Below, in pieces: positions 5,659-7,165 of a stretch of DNA of 7,165 nucleotides (position 1 is the first letter of the stretch; every line of letters begins with the position of its first letter). Below the pieces are notes generated by a model. It did no database searches. It had not been told where the DNA came from and was given only the letters and a program-made list of their open reading frames with translations. The stretch comes from Candidatus Thiodiazotropha taylori (lineage in GTDB: Bacteria > Pseudomonadota > Gammaproteobacteria > Chromatiales > Chromatiaceae): the NCBI GenBank assembly GCA_019100305.1, contig JAHRHW010000229.1:1-7165 (forward strand), read 5' to 3'. The translations under genes were made by a program, and so were the position numbers.

Positions 5659-6810
5659 TCACTCCAGTGTGTAAAGCTTACCCTCAAGAATACTCTGATA
5701 GAGCCCGTATTGCTCCTCGACGGATGAAGAGCCAAAGAAAAACACCCCAGCCCTGCCATAGGGACTGGGTTCAATCGTGTCTCCCGAGGTGGCAAGGGGG
5801 ACAAACAGTCGTATATCCACCGGCTTGGTAAATTGGTAGCCCCACAACAGAGTGCCCTGCCTGGAGGTGACGGTATGACGGGTGATCAGCGCCTGCAGTT
5901 GATGGTTTTCCCTGGCCTGGGGCGCTTCACCAAGAAAGCAGGCTGCATAGTTGGCGGCATAGGGGTAGCCCGTTGCCAGTTCGATCAGCAAGGCATAGAG
6001 GTCGCCGGGACAGCGCCGGGTCGCTTCGATGATCCAGTAATTACTGTCGCGACAGATGAACTGGGTGTGGATCAGACCATCCGCCAGGCTCAGGGCGGAG
6101 GCGAGTCGGCCTATGTCCTGCCTGATGGCCGCGAGGGTCTGGCGGGGAAAATCATCCGCCAGCCGGCTGGTGTCGACGGTGAAGGGATTGCTGGTGCAAT
6201 CCTCCCGAACCAGGAAATCCGCCACAATTCTGCCGGCATGAAGAAAGGCGGAGTGGCTGTAGAGCTGCCCCTGAATATACTCCTCAATGATCGTCTCGCC
6301 TCGGTCGGAGGCTTGAGACGCTTCGGATTGTGCCTCGGCCAGCTTGTCGGCGGTCGCCTCATGTACCACCCTAATGCCCCTTCCGCTGAAGGAGTCGACC
6401 GGTTTTACAATTACCGCTTCAACTTCTGATAGCTGATCCAATGTCAGGCGCCTGGGGACGGGTAATGCCATTGCTTCGGCGATCTTACGGAAGGCGTGTT
6501 TGTTATTGATGCTGTCTGTGGTGGAGAGGGAGTCGATATTGGGATAACGGCCCTGGTTGATCTCTGCACAGGCCCGATAGGAGAGGTCGGTGCAGCCGGG
6601 TATCAGATAGTCAAACCCGTGGGTCTCGACAAATGCACCAAGCTGCTTGGTGTCAGAGTAGTCCAGTTGCGTGTAGTTCTCCGCCAGTTTTGCCAGGGTC
6701 TCTGCAGGCCTGTTTCCCACCACCCATACCTCATGACCCAAATCACGCAGCGCCCGGTAGATCGGCACGGCAGCACGATTGGTATCCACCAGTAGGCTTC
6801 GGCTGGTCAT
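5659..6810 (-). CDS. ATP-grasp domain ligase, probable amide-forming enzyme
   Basis: A 383-residue cytoplasmic protein with the ATP-grasp layout. ATP-grasp ligases activate a carboxylate as an acyl-phosphate with ATP, then join it to an amine or thiol. The N-terminal pre-ATP-grasp domain (1-100) begins LLVDTNRAAVPIYRALRDLG and carries LIPGCTDLS (69-77). The ATP-binding half shows VIVKPVDSFSGRGIRVV (133-149; K136 and the glycine loop S142-GRG), then TIIEEYIQG (173-181, adenine contacts), and the metal-binding end is IHTQFI (247-252) with WIIEATRRCPGD (259-270). The usual E-x-N metal triad reads E262-A-T264, so the Asn is Thr. The C-terminal ~75 residues (GTLLWGYQFT...RAGVFFFGSS) fit a PurK or biotin carboxylase-like tail. 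I chose ATG 6810, 2 nt after the upstream TGA; GTG 6816 would overlap that stop by 4 nt (GTGA). The substrates are unknown; adjacency to a sugar aminotransferase suggests acylation of an amino sugar. Confidence 0.85.
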   Translation of the reverse strand: MTSRSLLVDTNRAAVPIYRALRDLGHEVWVVGNRPAETLAKLAENYTQLDYSDTKQLGAFVETHGFDYLIPGCTDLSYRACAEINQGRYPNIDSLSTTDSINNKHAFRKIAEAMALPVPRRLTLDQLSEVEAVIVKPVDSFSGRGIRVVHEATADKLAEAQSEASQASDRGETIIEEYIQGQLYSHSAFLHAGRIVADFLVREDCTSNPFTVDTSRLADDFPRQTLAAIRQDIGRLASALSLADGLIHTQFICRDSNYWIIEATRRCPGDLYALLIELATGYPYAANYAACFLGEAPQARENHQLQALITRHTVTSRQGTLLWGYQFTKPVDIRLFVPLATSGDTIEPSPYGRAGVFFFGSSSVEEQYGLYQSILEGKLYTLE

Positions 6811-6812
6811 GC

Positions 6813-7165
6813 TCACCCTGTCCCGGCAGCCTCTCGAACGATGTTGGCAATGCGTTCAACCGTCGCTGCTTCGAGCTCACCATATAGGGGTAGGCAGATC
6901 ACCTGCTCTGCCGCAGCAACCGCATTTTGCAGGCGATCCGGAGAGGCGGAGGCAAGCCCCCGATAGGCCGGTAGCTGACTGATCAGAGGATAGAAGTATC
7001 GACGTCCGTAGATGGACTCATCTTTGAGGATCTGATAGAGCTGATCCCGACTTTTACCATAGATCTTCTGCTCGACAAAGATCGGACAGTAGGCGCCGTT
7101 GGGCGTCAGGTCATCGATTGGTTCGAGCAAGCGGATCCCAGGAATGTTACTCAACAGTTGTCGGT
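6813..7165 (-). CDS. DegT/DnrJ/EryC1/StrS-family sugar aminotransferase, C-terminal part
   Basis: The gene enters from the right edge on the minus strand and is open to the last base; about 117 C-terminal residues are visible, so the PLP lysine and N-terminal domain are outside. The C-terminal signature is clear: LLSNIPGIRLLEP, then YCPIFVEQ, then YGRRYFYPLISQLPAYR, then AAEQVICLPLYGELEAATVE and RIANIVREA. YFYPLIS and ICLPLYGEL are characteristic of PLP-dependent nucleotide-sugar aminotransferases, and the YFYPLIS form is seen in the VioA/FdtB type that makes 4-amino- or 3-amino-deoxyhexoses from dTDP-keto sugars. The TGA stop lies 2 nt before the preferred ATG of the ATP-grasp gene (or overlaps its GTG alternative), so the two genes are translationally coupled. 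The exact sugar and carbon position cannot be decided from this tail. The operon promoter is upstream, outside the window. Confidence 0.88.
   Translation of the reverse strand, partial: RQLLSNIPGIRLLEPIDDLTPNGAYCPIFVEQKIYGKSRDQLYQILKDESIYGRRYFYPLISQLPAYRGLASASPDRLQNAVAAAEQVICLPLYGELEAATVERIANIVREAAGTG

Noticed and set aside
5833..6429. Open frame of 198 codons on the plus strand inside the ATP-grasp gene
   Set aside because: It lies fully antisense to a gene with clear family motifs, its translation is rich in Gly/Val/Arg with no recognisable domain, and long antisense frames are expected opposite coding sequence of this base composition.
1..7165. CRISPR arrays, tRNA or rRNA genes, insertion sequences, attachment sites, phage genes
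   Set aside because: I saw no direct repeat array, no cloverleaf-like tRNA, no transposase or integrase motif, and no target-site duplications; coding sequence covers nearly the whole window.

Overview
The window is a stretch of mid-GC bacterial chromosome with two convergent gene blocks and almost no non-coding DNA. The block fliD-fliS-fliT, followed by acidic, non-thermophile-type proteins, points to a polarly flagellated Gram-negative bacterium, most likely a gammaproteobacterium. The exact lineage cannot be read from the sequence; a marine or sulfur-oxidising gammaproteobacterium is only a guess.

Left block (1-1540, + strand): the C-terminal 236 residues of the flagellar filament cap FliD, then complete fliS (flagellin chaperone) and a short fliT-like gene (FliD-type chaperone). 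This is the standard late-flagellar order, with short spacers and recognisable ribosome binding sites.

Right block (1610-7165, - strand, read right to left): six closely packed genes. In transcription order they are the C-terminal part of a DegT/DnrJ/EryC1/StrS-type sugar aminotransferase (cut by the window end), an ATP-grasp ligase, a Gfo/Idh/MocA-type NAD(P)-dependent oxidoreductase, a two-part FkbM-family methyltransferase, a second class I SAM methyltransferase, and a membrane fatty-acid-desaturase-like di-iron enzyme. Junctions are 2 nt, 21 nt, 2 nt, 43 nt and a 4-nt overlap, so this is almost certainly one operon whose promoter lies beyond the right edge. The blocks meet tail to tail across about 70 nt (1541-1609) with no convincing terminator hairpin.

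A reasonable joint reading is that the minus-strand genes make and decorate an unusual amino sugar. The oxidoreductase would make a keto sugar, the DegT enzyme would aminate it, the ATP-grasp enzyme would form an amide on the new amine, and the methyltransferases would add methyl groups. Sitting beside fliD-fliS-fliT, the product may be a flagellin glycan, but a surface polysaccharide is equally possible. No glycosyltransferase is visible here. The ATP-grasp ligase and the desaturase are the unexpected members, and this combination is the part of the window most worth following up.
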